Shown: piece after piece, positions 43,249 through 51,420 of the stretch
Position numbering within the stretch: the stretch's first letter is position 1
How the letters are laid out: the number at the start of each line of letters is the position of its first letter
Assembly: GCA_016872795.1 (NCBI GenBank)
Contig: VGYZ01000009.1
Span: 1-64,000 of the forward strand
Reading direction: 5' to 3'
Origin: Planctomycetota bacterium
GTDB lineage: Bacteria; Planctomycetota; UBA1135; GCA-002686595
DNA length: 64,000 nt
The notes under the pieces: model-generated
Database searches by the model: none
The model's input: only the letters and a program-made list of their open reading frames with translations
What the model was told of the DNA's origin: nothing
Position numbers and translations under genes: made by a program

Positions 43249-43653
43249 GCGTCGTCGCCACCTCAGCAATCGGGCGCGCCCGCTGCCGTGTTGGCGCGTT
43301 GAAGCCACATCCGCAAGTCCTTGATCGAGCGTTCCAGTCGGCAGCGGCACAGTTGTGGCCGGGCTCGGCCGTCCGATCGGGGCGAGCGAGAGGACATGAC
43401 TCGCAACGAGAGTGATGAACAAGGTGATGGACCCGGAGACATTGGTGCGCTCGGGACGATCCCCCCACGCGAAGCTGTAGAGCCAACTCCTCACGGTCGA
43501 TTTCGTGCTCGACCGCCTGCGCCACGGGGCCGCCGAGATTGACATCGGCGCACCCCCGATGTCGCCCGCCACCTCGGCCGCTGCCTCCGCGCCGCCGCGC
43601 GCCCAGGACTTCGGTCCGAGGCTGGAGTCAGCGAGTGATGCCATACTGCGGGT
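43249..43653. other. Accessory intergenic stretch with an ATPase-tail remnant
   Basis: Holds no intact gene. The first ~245 bp are unidentified; on the minus strand a reading at about 43499-43370 (YSFAWGDRPERTNVSG) has ordinary composition but no start and no family I recognise. The last part contains the duplicated ATPase fragment listed separately. Confidence 0.5.
43495..43620 (+). pseudogene. Degenerate fragment of a second Arch_ATPase C-terminus
   Basis: The reading VDFVLDRLRHGAAEI here matches VDFVLDHLRHEAAEL of the intact ATPase (42951-42995), and the DNA identity is obvious over about 45 bp, fading over the next 60 bp. No start, Walker motif or stop context is present. It is a remnant of a second copy or of a partial duplication/recombination of the gene upstream. 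Confidence 0.75.
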
Positions 43654-44676
43654 ATGCCTTCCGCGTCGCGTCGCCTCGTGCTTTCGCTGGGTGTTTTTGC
43701 CGGAATGTTCGTCGCTGCGGAGCTCGCTCTGCGGTGGTTTTCTCCCGTCAGTTACCGCAAGCCGCTCGACGAGAGCGCGAGCGAGCGCCACGACTGGAAG
43801 AACCGCGTGCACCAGCCCGGCAGCGTTCCCGGTCTCGCCTATGAGCTGGCCGCCTCGATCGACACGACGGTCGAGGGCATGCACATCGTCACCAACTCGC
43901 TCGGCCTGCGCTGCGATGAGCCGCTCGACCGTGAAACGCCCGGCCTCGTGCGCATCGCGCTGCTCGGCGATTCGATGGCTTTCGGCTACGGCGTGCAGCA
44001 GAACGAGGACTTCCCCGCGCGCATGGAGCACGAATTGCAAGCGGCGCTCGGCGACGAGCACACGGTCGAGGTGCTCAACTTCGCCGTCAGCGGGTATTCG
44101 ATCGCGGACGAGCTCGTCATGTTGCGCGAATGTGCGCTGCCGCTGCATCCCGACCTCGTCGTGCTCGCGTACTGTCTCAACGATCCCGAGATCGACGCCG
44201 TGCAGCCGCTGCAGGCTTATTTCCGCGACACGGAGTGGTGGCAGCACTCGCATGTGCTGCGATTCATCCGCTCGCGCATCCACGGCCGCCGCATCATGAA
44301 GTACGGCGGCGGCGACACGTGGCGCGCGCTGCACCATCTCGACGGGCCGTACTGGTGCGAGGTAGAGCCCCTGCTCGACGAGTTCGCTCGAATGTGCGGG
44401 GCCAGCGGAGTGCCGTTGGTTGCGATCGTGCTTCCGCTGCTGACCGGCGAGCCATTCGACGCTCCCGTCGAGGCCTACCGCTACGCCCGCGAGCACGAGT
44501 TCGTGAGCCGCGAGCTCGGCAAGCGCGGCTTCGACACGCTCGATGCCGCTCCGCTGCTCGGCGCGTACCCGCCGCACGCGACGATCCTGGCCCCCAACGA
44601 CATCCACCTCACTCCCCTCGGCCACGACCTCGTCGCCCGCGCTCTCTGTCCCAAGGTGCTCGCGCACCTGCGTTGA
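43654..44676 (+). CDS. SGNH/GDSL hydrolase, membrane-anchored
   Basis: A 340-aa lipase/esterase-fold protein. An N-terminal hydrophobic helix (RRLVLSLGVFAGMFVAAELALRW) anchors it with the catalytic domain outside. Block I is LLGDSMAFGYG, the Gly and Asn blocks are AVSGYSIADE and YCLNDPE, and block V reads NDIHLTPLGH (Asp and His of the triad). The substrate is unknown; many such proteins act on surface polysaccharide acyl groups. Confidence 0.88.
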   Translation: MPSASRRLVLSLGVFAGMFVAAELALRWFSPVSYRKPLDESASERHDWKNRVHQPGSVPGLAYELAASIDTTVEGMHIVTNSLGLRCDEPLDRETPGLVRIALLGDSMAFGYGVQQNEDFPARMEHELQAALGDEHTVEVLNFAVSGYSIADELVMLRECALPLHPDLVVLAYCLNDPEIDAVQPLQAYFRDTEWWQHSHVLRFIRSRIHGRRIMKYGGGDTWRALHHLDGPYWCEVEPLLDEFARMCGASGVPLVAIVLPLLTGEPFDAPVEAYRYAREHEFVSRELGKRGFDTLDAAPLLGAYPPHATILAPNDIHLTPLGHDLVARALCPKVLAHLR

Positions 44677-44871
44677 CGACCCGCCGGGCGGCGCAAGGGA
44701 CACGCCGCTCGAGCGCGGCCCGAGCTCTCCGCGCGAGCGCGCCGTGGCAGGTGAGCCATGTGCGCGCGCGGAGGCGGGACCACAGCGGCAAGCCGCTTTG
44801 GGAGCGTGAGTGGGTCGAGGGGAGACTCAGGCGGTGCCGTCACGCCCATGCCGCTCGGCGAGCGAGCGGCG

Positions 44872-47800
44872 CTATTGACAGACGGTGAAACGCACCGCGT
44901 TCGACAGTCCTGTGGTCGAGGCGCTCTGCGGGTCGCGCATCCACCACTGCGCGAAGAATGTCTCGCCCGGGTCCATTCCGAAGATGTCCATCTGCGCCGT
45001 CGAGAACATGTACGAGTAGTTACCCGTGCAGCTGTCGCCGCTGGAGTTGCCGCCCGAGTTGGTGTTCGGTGTGCGCTGCGACGGCGAGGCCACGCACAGT
45101 GTGCCGCCTTGGAAGGGCGTCGCGAGTTGCGCCCTGCCGAAGAACAGCAGGCCGGACTTCTGGTTGAGCACATTGGTGCAAGTGACCGCAAAGGTCCCAG
45201 CCGACTTCGAGGGTTGCGCTCCGTTCGTTCCAACCGCCGGCACGCAGCCGAGTGAGTTGACCTTGCCCGTGCAGTAGGTGGACACGCTGGCCGCGCTGCA
45301 AACGCTCGGAACGCTCTGCGGATCGGCCGGGTCGCTCCCGGCGTCGATCTCATCGTGATCGAGGAAACTGTCGAGATCGCGGTCGATGCCGATGCGCCGT
45401 TCCGTGCCGCGCGGAACGAGCGTGTAGACGAGCTCGCTGCCCGGGGCCGACAGCGCCAGCAGCGCCGACGGCGAGAGCAGCGGCTCCCACGCGCGATCGC
45501 TTCGGAAGCTGCCCTGTTCGAAGGTCCACCCGCGCCGCTCGCCACCGACGCGTCCCTTCACGACGAGACCCGCGAACGAGCTCCCGGAGCCCGCGGCCGA
45601 GGCGATCGTGACGAACTGGGCGATGCGCGCGGTGTCGTCGGCACCGCTACCACCCGCACTTGCGAAGGCTTGCTGCCCGACACCGGCATGCGTGTCGGTG
45701 CCGAACGAGAGCATGAACGCCTCCATATCGCGCCGCCGCGTGGTCGCGGTGGTGCCCGTTCCCCAGACAAATCCGACCTGCAGCAGATCCTGAAGCGTCT
45801 GGAACTCACTGTCGGCGTTGAAGCCGAAGCCGCGCAGCGCTGTCGTCGAAAGAAGATTCGCGCCGGTCTTGCGATAGACCTCGCGCAGATGCGGGACCTT
45901 GCGATTCTGCTGCACGGGCCCCAGCGGAATCCCGATTTCGTTGCCTGTTCCGACCGAACCGGGATGGCAGTCGATGCAGCGCGTGTTGCCGCCGGGCGCA
46001 TTCGGAAGGACGAGCAGAGTGTCGAAGAGCACCTGCCCGTTCTGCGGATTTCCGGTCCCGCCGGTGCCCGTCGCGACACCGCCGAAGATCGCCAGGCTGG
46101 TGCGCAGCGTGTTGTCGATGTTGCGGTTGGGTTGCGGGCCGAACCTGACCGAGCGGAGATACTCCTTCAGCGCGGCCATCTCGCTCGCCGAGATCTCACT
46201 CGCGCGGCCCTGGAGGTGCGTATAGGCAACATTGAAGTCCTCGATGCCCGGCTTCTCGCCGCGCCAGTGAAGCGGCTCCTGCCCGATGATGCCCTGAAGA
46301 GTCTGTGTGACCATCGGTCCCTTCATCGGATGCCAGTTGATGCAAGCGTTGACCTCGACGCACGTGCCCGTGAACGAGATCATCGAGCCCGCCGGGTCGC
46401 CGAGATCCCACGCGATCCGATCGCTGCGCGCGTCGATGTGGCACGACGCGCACGACACATGGCCGAGTCCGCTCGTCGCGTGCGTGTCGTAGAGAAGCGG
46501 ACGGCCTGCACGCACGACGGCAGGCGTGGGATCGTGGAAAGCGACGCGCGCGACCTCGGAGTTCGACGCGGTGGAGAAGGCGCTCACGGTCGCCTCGAAG
46601 CGATTGAGGACATAGAGGCGCGAACCGTCGGGCGACACCACAAGGCCCGTCGGGCCCTCGCCCGCGGCGAAGTGCGCAAGGCGCGCGCCGCCAGCTGAGC
46701 ACGCGGCGATCGTATTCGAGCCCAGACCGGCGACATAGTAACGCGAGCCATCCGGCATCCACGCGACGCCGCGAGGGTCGCCGATCGACTGCGAGCGCGT
46801 GACGGGATCGGTGGACGGCGATGTGTACGAAAGGTGCGGATTGAGATCGACGACGAGCGGCGATCCGGCGCCGAGGGCACCGACGCGCGCGCTCAGGCAG
46901 CGCAGGAAGACTCCGTTGAGGTTCGCCTCGAAGCGGACCTCATTGCTCGCTTCGGTGCCGACGGCGACCACGCGCCCGTCGGGCGCGACGCCGAGGCCCG
47001 CGAGCGTGGTCATCAGACCCTTCACATAGCTCGTCGCGCCGGTGTTCGCGTTCACGATCGCAAGGTCGTTGTCGAGCACGTCCCAAGTGACGAGCGATGT
47101 CCAGTTGCGGTTGTTGCCGTCGCGCCACTCGCCCGCGGCGTTCTTGCGCACGATGTGCGCGACACGCGGCGGCGTCGGTTGTCCTGGCGTCCGCGGCGGA
47201 CTGAATTGCGCGCCGCTGTTGGGTGGCGGATTCTGGCCGCCGTACGGACCTGAGGCGTTGTTCACCGTGGCGCGCGGCACGATCACCGAGCGGTTGCCCG
47301 ACTCGAAGACCGCAATGTAGACGGTGGCTCCATCAGGACTCGTCGCGAGTGCGCGCGGCTGAGGTCCGGCGATGTCGATCGTCGTGACGGAAGGTACGGC
47401 GACCGTCGGATCGAATCGCGCGAGCTGCCTCGGCTGCGCGAGACTGACGCAGGCGCGTACCGGACTTCCAGCGAAGACGATGTCGGCCGGCTCGTCGCCG
47501 ACACGCACGACGCGCGTAGTGCGCATCGACACCGGATCGATGAGTGAAACCGAGTCGCTGAGTTGATTCACCACCCAGACTTCGTCGTTGCCGCGGAAGC
47601 GGACCGACACGGGTTCGAGGCCCGTGAACACCGAGCCGCGCCGCACGGGCGTGCCGCCGACGATGTCGAAGAGCTCGACGCAATTGTCCGCCGTGTTGAC
47701 CGCCGCGAGGCGCTCACCTGACGGCGCCACATCGATCGGGTGCACCTGCGGCGACTCGAAGTTGACGAAGGACGACGAGCCCTGCGCAAGCGCGCGCGGC

Positions 47801-48024
47801 GCGAGAGCGCCCGCGACGAGGGTGAGGCAGGCGAGCGCGCGAACCGTGCATCCGGCCGTCGACCACACCGCGCGCGAGGTCCCGGTGCCGCTGGAGATGG
47901 TCTCCCGGGACCTTGCAGCACGGGAGATGGTCCGCAAGCGAGGGAGATCGGCAGACAGGACAGCTGTGCGGCGGATAGCCGCGGCGCCGAGGGAGACGAG
48001 AACGGGAGCGGGTCGCGTGTTCAT
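44872..48024 (-). CDS. Secreted YVTN beta-propeller / di-heme cytochrome c-like protein
   Basis: A 1050-aa exported protein. A signal peptide lies at about residues 55-80 (VRALACLTLVAGALAPRALAQ), so either the N-terminus has an unusual 50-residue leader or the true start is the GTG at 47868 (998 aa). Residues about 80-530 are a YVTN/NHL-type beta-propeller (SPDGATVYIAVFESG, SPDGSRLYVLNRFEATV). Two c-type heme motifs follow, CASCH and CIDCH, in a domain like di-heme peroxidase-related cytochromes. A calcium-type DRDLDSFLDHDE motif precedes the C-terminal module shared with the metalloproteases (YC..., GTLCVASP, QWWMRD). It is probably a surface redox protein. No partner gene is adjacent. Confidence 0.88.
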   Translation of the reverse strand: MNTRPAPVLVSLGAAAIRRTAVLSADLPRLRTISRAARSRETISSGTGTSRAVWSTAGCTVRALACLTLVAGALAPRALAQGSSSFVNFESPQVHPIDVAPSGERLAAVNTADNCVELFDIVGGTPVRRGSVFTGLEPVSVRFRGNDEVWVVNQLSDSVSLIDPVSMRTTRVVRVGDEPADIVFAGSPVRACVSLAQPRQLARFDPTVAVPSVTTIDIAGPQPRALATSPDGATVYIAVFESGNRSVIVPRATVNNASGPYGGQNPPPNSGAQFSPPRTPGQPTPPRVAHIVRKNAAGEWRDGNNRNWTSLVTWDVLDNDLAIVNANTGATSYVKGLMTTLAGLGVAPDGRVVAVGTEASNEVRFEANLNGVFLRCLSARVGALGAGSPLVVDLNPHLSYTSPSTDPVTRSQSIGDPRGVAWMPDGSRYYVAGLGSNTIAACSAGGARLAHFAAGEGPTGLVVSPDGSRLYVLNRFEATVSAFSTASNSEVARVAFHDPTPAVVRAGRPLLYDTHATSGLGHVSCASCHIDARSDRIAWDLGDPAGSMISFTGTCVEVNACINWHPMKGPMVTQTLQGIIGQEPLHWRGEKPGIEDFNVAYTHLQGRASEISASEMAALKEYLRSVRFGPQPNRNIDNTLRTSLAIFGGVATGTGGTGNPQNGQVLFDTLLVLPNAPGGNTRCIDCHPGSVGTGNEIGIPLGPVQQNRKVPHLREVYRKTGANLLSTTALRGFGFNADSEFQTLQDLLQVGFVWGTGTTATTRRRDMEAFMLSFGTDTHAGVGQQAFASAGGSGADDTARIAQFVTIASAAGSGSSFAGLVVKGRVGGERRGWTFEQGSFRSDRAWEPLLSPSALLALSAPGSELVYTLVPRGTERRIGIDRDLDSFLDHDEIDAGSDPADPQSVPSVCSAASVSTYCTGKVNSLGCVPAVGTNGAQPSKSAGTFAVTCTNVLNQKSGLLFFGRAQLATPFQGGTLCVASPSQRTPNTNSGGNSSGDSCTGNYSYMFSTAQMDIFGMDPGETFFAQWWMRDPQSASTTGLSNAVRFTVCQ

Positions 48025-48124
48025 GATGTTCTAGCTCTCAAGCGTGGACTGGGTTGCGGAGTTTGGGGCCGACTGAGACGGACCATGGGACCGCGGTGCC
48101 CTGCCCGCATTCAGGCGGTGCGCG

Positions 48125-48399
48125 CTAGGGTCCTTCGAACGATTGAAGCCGAGCTTCGAAGTCCGACCAGTCCCCGTTGCGCGCGCTGCCCGCGAGAATG
48201 GCGCCTGCGTCCACCGTAGTGAGTGCTGCACTTGCTGGCGCGGCAGCCGCGTCGCGCGCGCATCGCAGCGGCAGGAATAAGCGTGCAGCTCGCGTCCCTC
48301 CATCACGGAGCCGCGCTCGTCGCGACCATCCTGTCGCTGCGCGACGCAGAAGCGCGCGGCGCGCAGGGCAATGAACACGAGCTCGGTGGGTGTCGTCAT
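48125..48399 (-). pseudogene. Possible frameshifted small gene
   Basis: An ATG at 48399 opens MTTPTELVFIALRAARFCVAQ, protein-like for about 40 codons. After an Arg-rich stretch the protein-like reading reappears in another frame as TTVDAGAILAGSARNGDWSDF and ends at a stop (48125). This fits one gene of ~90 codons broken by an indel. I recognise no family. Confidence 0.3.
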
Positions 48400-48467
48400 G
48401 GCGTGACGGGGTCGGCGCGGCGCCGTAGCGGTGCACCCACGATCACCCAAAGATCTTGCGCAGTTCT

Positions 48468-48640
48468 GAAGTGCGCGCGTCGAACCCACGCCCCCCCGGC
48501 CATTGCCCTGCAAGGTCGAAGTTGCGCTCGCGAGCCTGCGAAATCTGGGTTTCGCCGCCGCCGAGGCCTGCGCACGGGCAAAAGCCAGCTTGCAAGCGGA
48601 GGAATGGTCCTGCGCAGCGGCCCTACGGGGCCACTCACGC
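48468..48640 (+). pseudogene. Remnant resembling a RuvA C-terminal (domain III) segment
   Basis: The reading ALASLRNLGFAAAEACARA has the pattern of RuvA domain III (ALxxLGFxxxEAxxA). In this kind of bacterium that segment is also found as the tail of HNH endonucleases. The frame is closed by a stop just upstream and loses coherence after about 55 codons, so only a tail fragment remains. The assignment rests on a short pattern. Confidence 0.3.
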
Positions 48641-48829
48641 CTCCGGAACGCACGGGACTCGCATCCGCTTGGCCTGCCCTCGCTTACTGCGAGGTTACGA
48701 CGCGGCCGTGAAGCAGAAGTGACCGCTCGCGTATGAGCCCACTACGACGGCTGCTCGGACAACCCACAGTGCGTAACCGATCGCCGAGCCCGCTTCACCA
48801 AGGTCCCGCTCCAACCACGGAAACATCGC

Positions 48830-49228
48830 ATGCCTCTCAGCGCCCCCCTCTCGTTGCACGACATGACGACCTCTGGCAATGTCATCTTCGTCGACCCACT
48901 AGAATTGGACCGCTTCGGTTTCCCGATCCCGATCCGCGGCGTGCACCCGTTTCTCATCGTAGGCGAGAGCGCCGCGCGAGATGGCACGACGCTCGCGCAT
49001 GTCGTGGCGCTCACCAGCAAGGGCTCGCGCACGCCCGGCCCCGCCATTCCGACCGACCTGCGCACCGGCACGCCGTCCTTCCTCTCGCAGCCCTGCTTCG
49101 TATACGCCCGCTCCTACCACTGGCAGCTCCCCGCCTGGGTCCTGCTCGAAGCGAGCATCCGCTGCACGCACAACCTCAACCGCGTGCTCCCGCTCGGCGT
49201 CACCCACGCCCTCCGCCTGATCGCCTGA
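48830..49228 (+). CDS. Possible MazF/PemK-like protein, 132 aa
   Basis: A small soluble protein. The pattern GNVIFVD ... HPFLIVGE ... HVVALTSKG ... IPTDLRTGTPSFL ... CFVYARSYHW follows the strand order of the MazF/PemK fold (GDVxxVD, RPxLVV, P-loop strand, VRSxDW-like segment). If true it could be an mRNA interferase or a DNA-gyrase-type toxin, but no antitoxin-sized gene lies next to it. The ATG at 48830 has GGAAAC upstream; the ATG at 48863 (MTTSGNVIF) would be a more MazF-like start. The assignment is tentative. Confidence 0.45.
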   Translation: MPLSAPLSLHDMTTSGNVIFVDPLELDRFGFPIPIRGVHPFLIVGESAARDGTTLAHVVALTSKGSRTPGPAIPTDLRTGTPSFLSQPCFVYARSYHWQLPAWVLLEASIRCTHNLNRVLPLGVTHALRLIA

Positions 49229-49336
49229 CCTATCGGGCATCCGTCGTCGCCGGCGGATGTTGCTTCGAAAAATGGCGCTTGCGGTCCGAACACGCCAGCA
49301 ACTCGCGGCTCGCACACCTCCCATCCAACCAAAGTC

Positions 49337-49906
49337 ATGCAGGATACTCGCCTGATGGTCTCCAACTTGCGTCGCCTCTGTCTAGTCGGAGTGCGTGGCG
49401 TCGGAAAGACCACGCTCCTGAAGTCCGTGCTCCCGCGGCTTCCCAGAGTCGAGCACATCGTCGGCAGCGCGGTGCTTCGCGAGCTGGCCGGACCCGATTT
49501 CGTTCGCTTCGACTTCCTTCCCGCGAGCAGCAAAGTGGCCTACAGGCAGAAGGCCATCGTGTGGATGGAGCGCCGACAGGCCGCATCGCAACGGCACCTG
49601 CTGTGTGATGGCCACACCGCGCTTCTCGATGAGAGCACGGGTCGCGTCGAGTCAGTCTTCACGGCATCGGACTGCGGGTTCTTCCGGGAGCTCATCCTGA
49701 TGGAGGGCCCCGAGGACCTGATCTTGCGACGCCGACAGGGCGATACCAGCAAGCGCAGGAGTCTCAATCCATCTGTCATCGCGGCGGAACTGGAAGCGGA
49801 ACGACGCACTGCCCATGCCATTTCCGCGCAATGGGGCCTCACACTGCATTCGCTACCGTCCGAGCCCGTTGCGGCAGCGGAAAGACTTGTGGAGATCCTC
49901 TCGTGA
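49337..49906 (+). CDS. Small P-loop kinase-like NTPase, 189 aa
   Basis: Walker A is GVRGVGKTT (18-26), followed by a kinase-like alpha/beta layout: RHLLCDGHTALLDE resembles the second strand with an acidic end, and ILMEGPEDLILRRR a LID/arginine-rich region as in adenylate- or nucleoside-kinase-like enzymes. The substrate is unknown. Its stop overlaps the GTG of the HAD gene (GTGA). First gene of the three-gene operon that ends with a PRTase. G+C is lower than in the flanking core genes. Confidence 0.8.
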   Translation: MQDTRLMVSNLRRLCLVGVRGVGKTTLLKSVLPRLPRVEHIVGSAVLRELAGPDFVRFDFLPASSKVAYRQKAIVWMERRQAASQRHLLCDGHTALLDESTGRVESVFTASDCGFFRELILMEGPEDLILRRRQGDTSKRRSLNPSVIAAELEAERRTAHAISAQWGLTLHSLPSEPVAAAERLVEILS

Positions 49907-50646
49907 GGCACATCCTGCCGCTGGAACCACGAGAGAATGCGCGACGCCTTCTGGAGCGCTGCAAGCGCTTGATTCACGACTGCACCCGAAAGCCGGCGTT
50001 CCTCGTTGATGGAGATCGGACGCTGACGAGCGGCGATACGAGTCGGACCTTTTTGGAGCGGGCTGGTGGAGATCCAGCGGCCATCAAGGCCAGCTTTGAG
50101 CGCCACGGGTACTGCTTCGAGAGCTTCCGTTTCCATGCCGAGATGCACCTCGCTCTGGGTCGCGACGCCTTCAGGCACTTTGCACCTCTCGTGGCAAGGC
50201 AGACGCTCTTGTATCCGGGGGCAGTCGACTTCCTGTGCCATGCTTCCGCGCGTGGTCGGGTCATCGTTGTGACAGCCGGGATTCCGGCCATTTGGCGCGA
50301 AATTCTGGCGCTCCATCGGCTCGACGAAATCGAAGTCATCGGCGGCATCGATCATGAAACCCCTCTCGTGCTCGGCGTTGAGGAAAAAGGCATCGTCGCG
50401 CGCCAGATCGCGAGGGTGGCGTCGCGCGTGGTCGGGGTAGGTGATTCCGAGATCGACGCCGAGATGCTGCATGCCTGCGACCATGCCGTCGTGGTGCTGA
50501 ACAACAGGCGCAGCTGCGAGCTCCTCCGGCAGGTGCGCAGCCACAAGTCCCTGAGTCACATCGCCCCACACGGTGTGCCACTCGACGATGTACCTCTGAC
50601 GGACTGGATCGACCTCGTGCCGCTCGCCCTGCGCGCGAGCGCTTGA
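49903..50646 (+). CDS. HAD-superfamily phosphatase-like protein, 247 aa
   Basis: Motif I is FLVDGDRTLT (D36 and D38), motif II is VIVVTAG, and motif IV is GVGDSEIDAEML. A helical cap lies between about 45 and 115. The layout is like phosphoserine-phosphatase-type HADs. The GTG at 49903 lies inside the kinase stop codon. The gene ends 12 bp before the PRTase gene. Acting after the kinase or PRTase, it would remove a phosphate from a nucleotide or phosphoribosyl product; this is inferred from context. Confidence 0.85.
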   Translation: MRHILPLEPRENARRLLERCKRLIHDCTRKPAFLVDGDRTLTSGDTSRTFLERAGGDPAAIKASFERHGYCFESFRFHAEMHLALGRDAFRHFAPLVARQTLLYPGAVDFLCHASARGRVIVVTAGIPAIWREILALHRLDEIEVIGGIDHETPLVLGVEEKGIVARQIARVASRVVGVGDSEIDAEMLHACDHAVVVLNNRRSCELLRQVRSHKSLSHIAPHGVPLDDVPLTDWIDLVPLALRASA

Positions 50647-50658
50647 ATCGGAGTCCCC

Positions 50659-51276
50659 GTGTCCCTCACCCACTACAGCGACAAACACATCGTCCGCCTG
50701 CTTGCTACGGCGACGCGCCGAGCGGATGTTTCTCCCCACGACCTGAGCCGCTCCCATCATGCCCTCGGTCGGTTTCTTGCCTGTGAGCTGGTGGATCGAC
50801 TCCCGCTGGAAGCGACGACGATCGCCCATCCGCAGGGGCCTGCGACGGGGTTTCAACTGGCCGAAGAGAGCCGGATTTCGGTCGTCTGCTTCCTGCGTGC
50901 CGGTTTGTATGTGACCGAGGGTGTCAGAGAGGTGCTCCAACACGCTCCCCTGTTCCACATTCGTCCCGTGCGGGCGCTGGGACTGTCCCCGTCGGAAGCA
51001 GGCGGCCTCGGCAATCCGGCCGGTCGGACCTTCGTGCTGGTCGACAGCGTGGTCAACACTGGAGCGTCGCTGGAGCCGGTGCTTCAGTTTCTCACCGCTT
51101 CGGGAGCCGCCCGGATCTTCACGCTGTCGCTGGTGACTCCGGAGTCCACAGCCCTGCGTCTGGCCTCCGCGTGGCCGCAGGTCGACTTTCTGTTCGCCCG
51201 AGTCTCGAACAATCAGTACACGGGCAAGGGAACGACGGACACGGGCAATCGCTTGTTCGGCACATTCGCGGACTGA
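50659..51276 (+). CDS. Uracil-phosphoribosyltransferase-like PRTase, 205 aa
   Basis: The PRPP loop reads VLVDSVVNTGAS (126-137), close to the DPMLATGGT segment of Upp. The C-terminus NQYTGKGTTDTGNRLFGT parallels the Upp uracil-binding GDAGDRLFGT. The base-binding part is altered (TTDTGNR for LGDAGDR), and the N-terminal half is unlike housekeeping Upp, so the base may differ from uracil. It closes the kinase-HAD-PRTase operon, which suggests a small pathway making or recycling a nucleotide-like compound. Confidence 0.85.
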   Translation: MSLTHYSDKHIVRLLATATRRADVSPHDLSRSHHALGRFLACELVDRLPLEATTIAHPQGPATGFQLAEESRISVVCFLRAGLYVTEGVREVLQHAPLFHIRPVRALGLSPSEAGGLGNPAGRTFVLVDSVVNTGASLEPVLQFLTASGAARIFTLSLVTPESTALRLASAWPQVDFLFARVSNNQYTGKGTTDTGNRLFGTFAD

Positions 51277-51420
51277 GCAGCGCTTCCGCCGAGGTCCTCT
51301 CGTCCGGCGAAGTCGGGCTTCGCTTCATGCCCATCGAGCGGGCGCAACGGCAGCTTGCTCGAAGCACCGCAGCCCGCGGTCGACCCGTCGAGTCCAGACA
51401 TCGAACTCGCTCCGCGCGGC

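Larger units (their letters stand above)
48025..48829. other. 800-bp region of degraded sequence
   Basis: Upstream of the YVTN gene and at the left edge of a lower-G+C patch. It holds two fragments listed separately (48125-48399 minus; 48468-48640 plus) and no intact gene. The YVTN promoter must lie at its left end, but I see no clear box. The mixture of broken readings on both strands suggests old insertions and decay. Confidence 0.6.

Noticed and set aside
47590-47630. TTCGAGGCCC sequence resembling a tRNA T-arm
   Set aside because: It lies inside the YVTN coding sequence and no cloverleaf can be completed around it.
48733-48829. Antitoxin gene upstream of the MazF-like protein
   Set aside because: No open frame of suitable size, start and DNA-binding pattern is visible on either strand.
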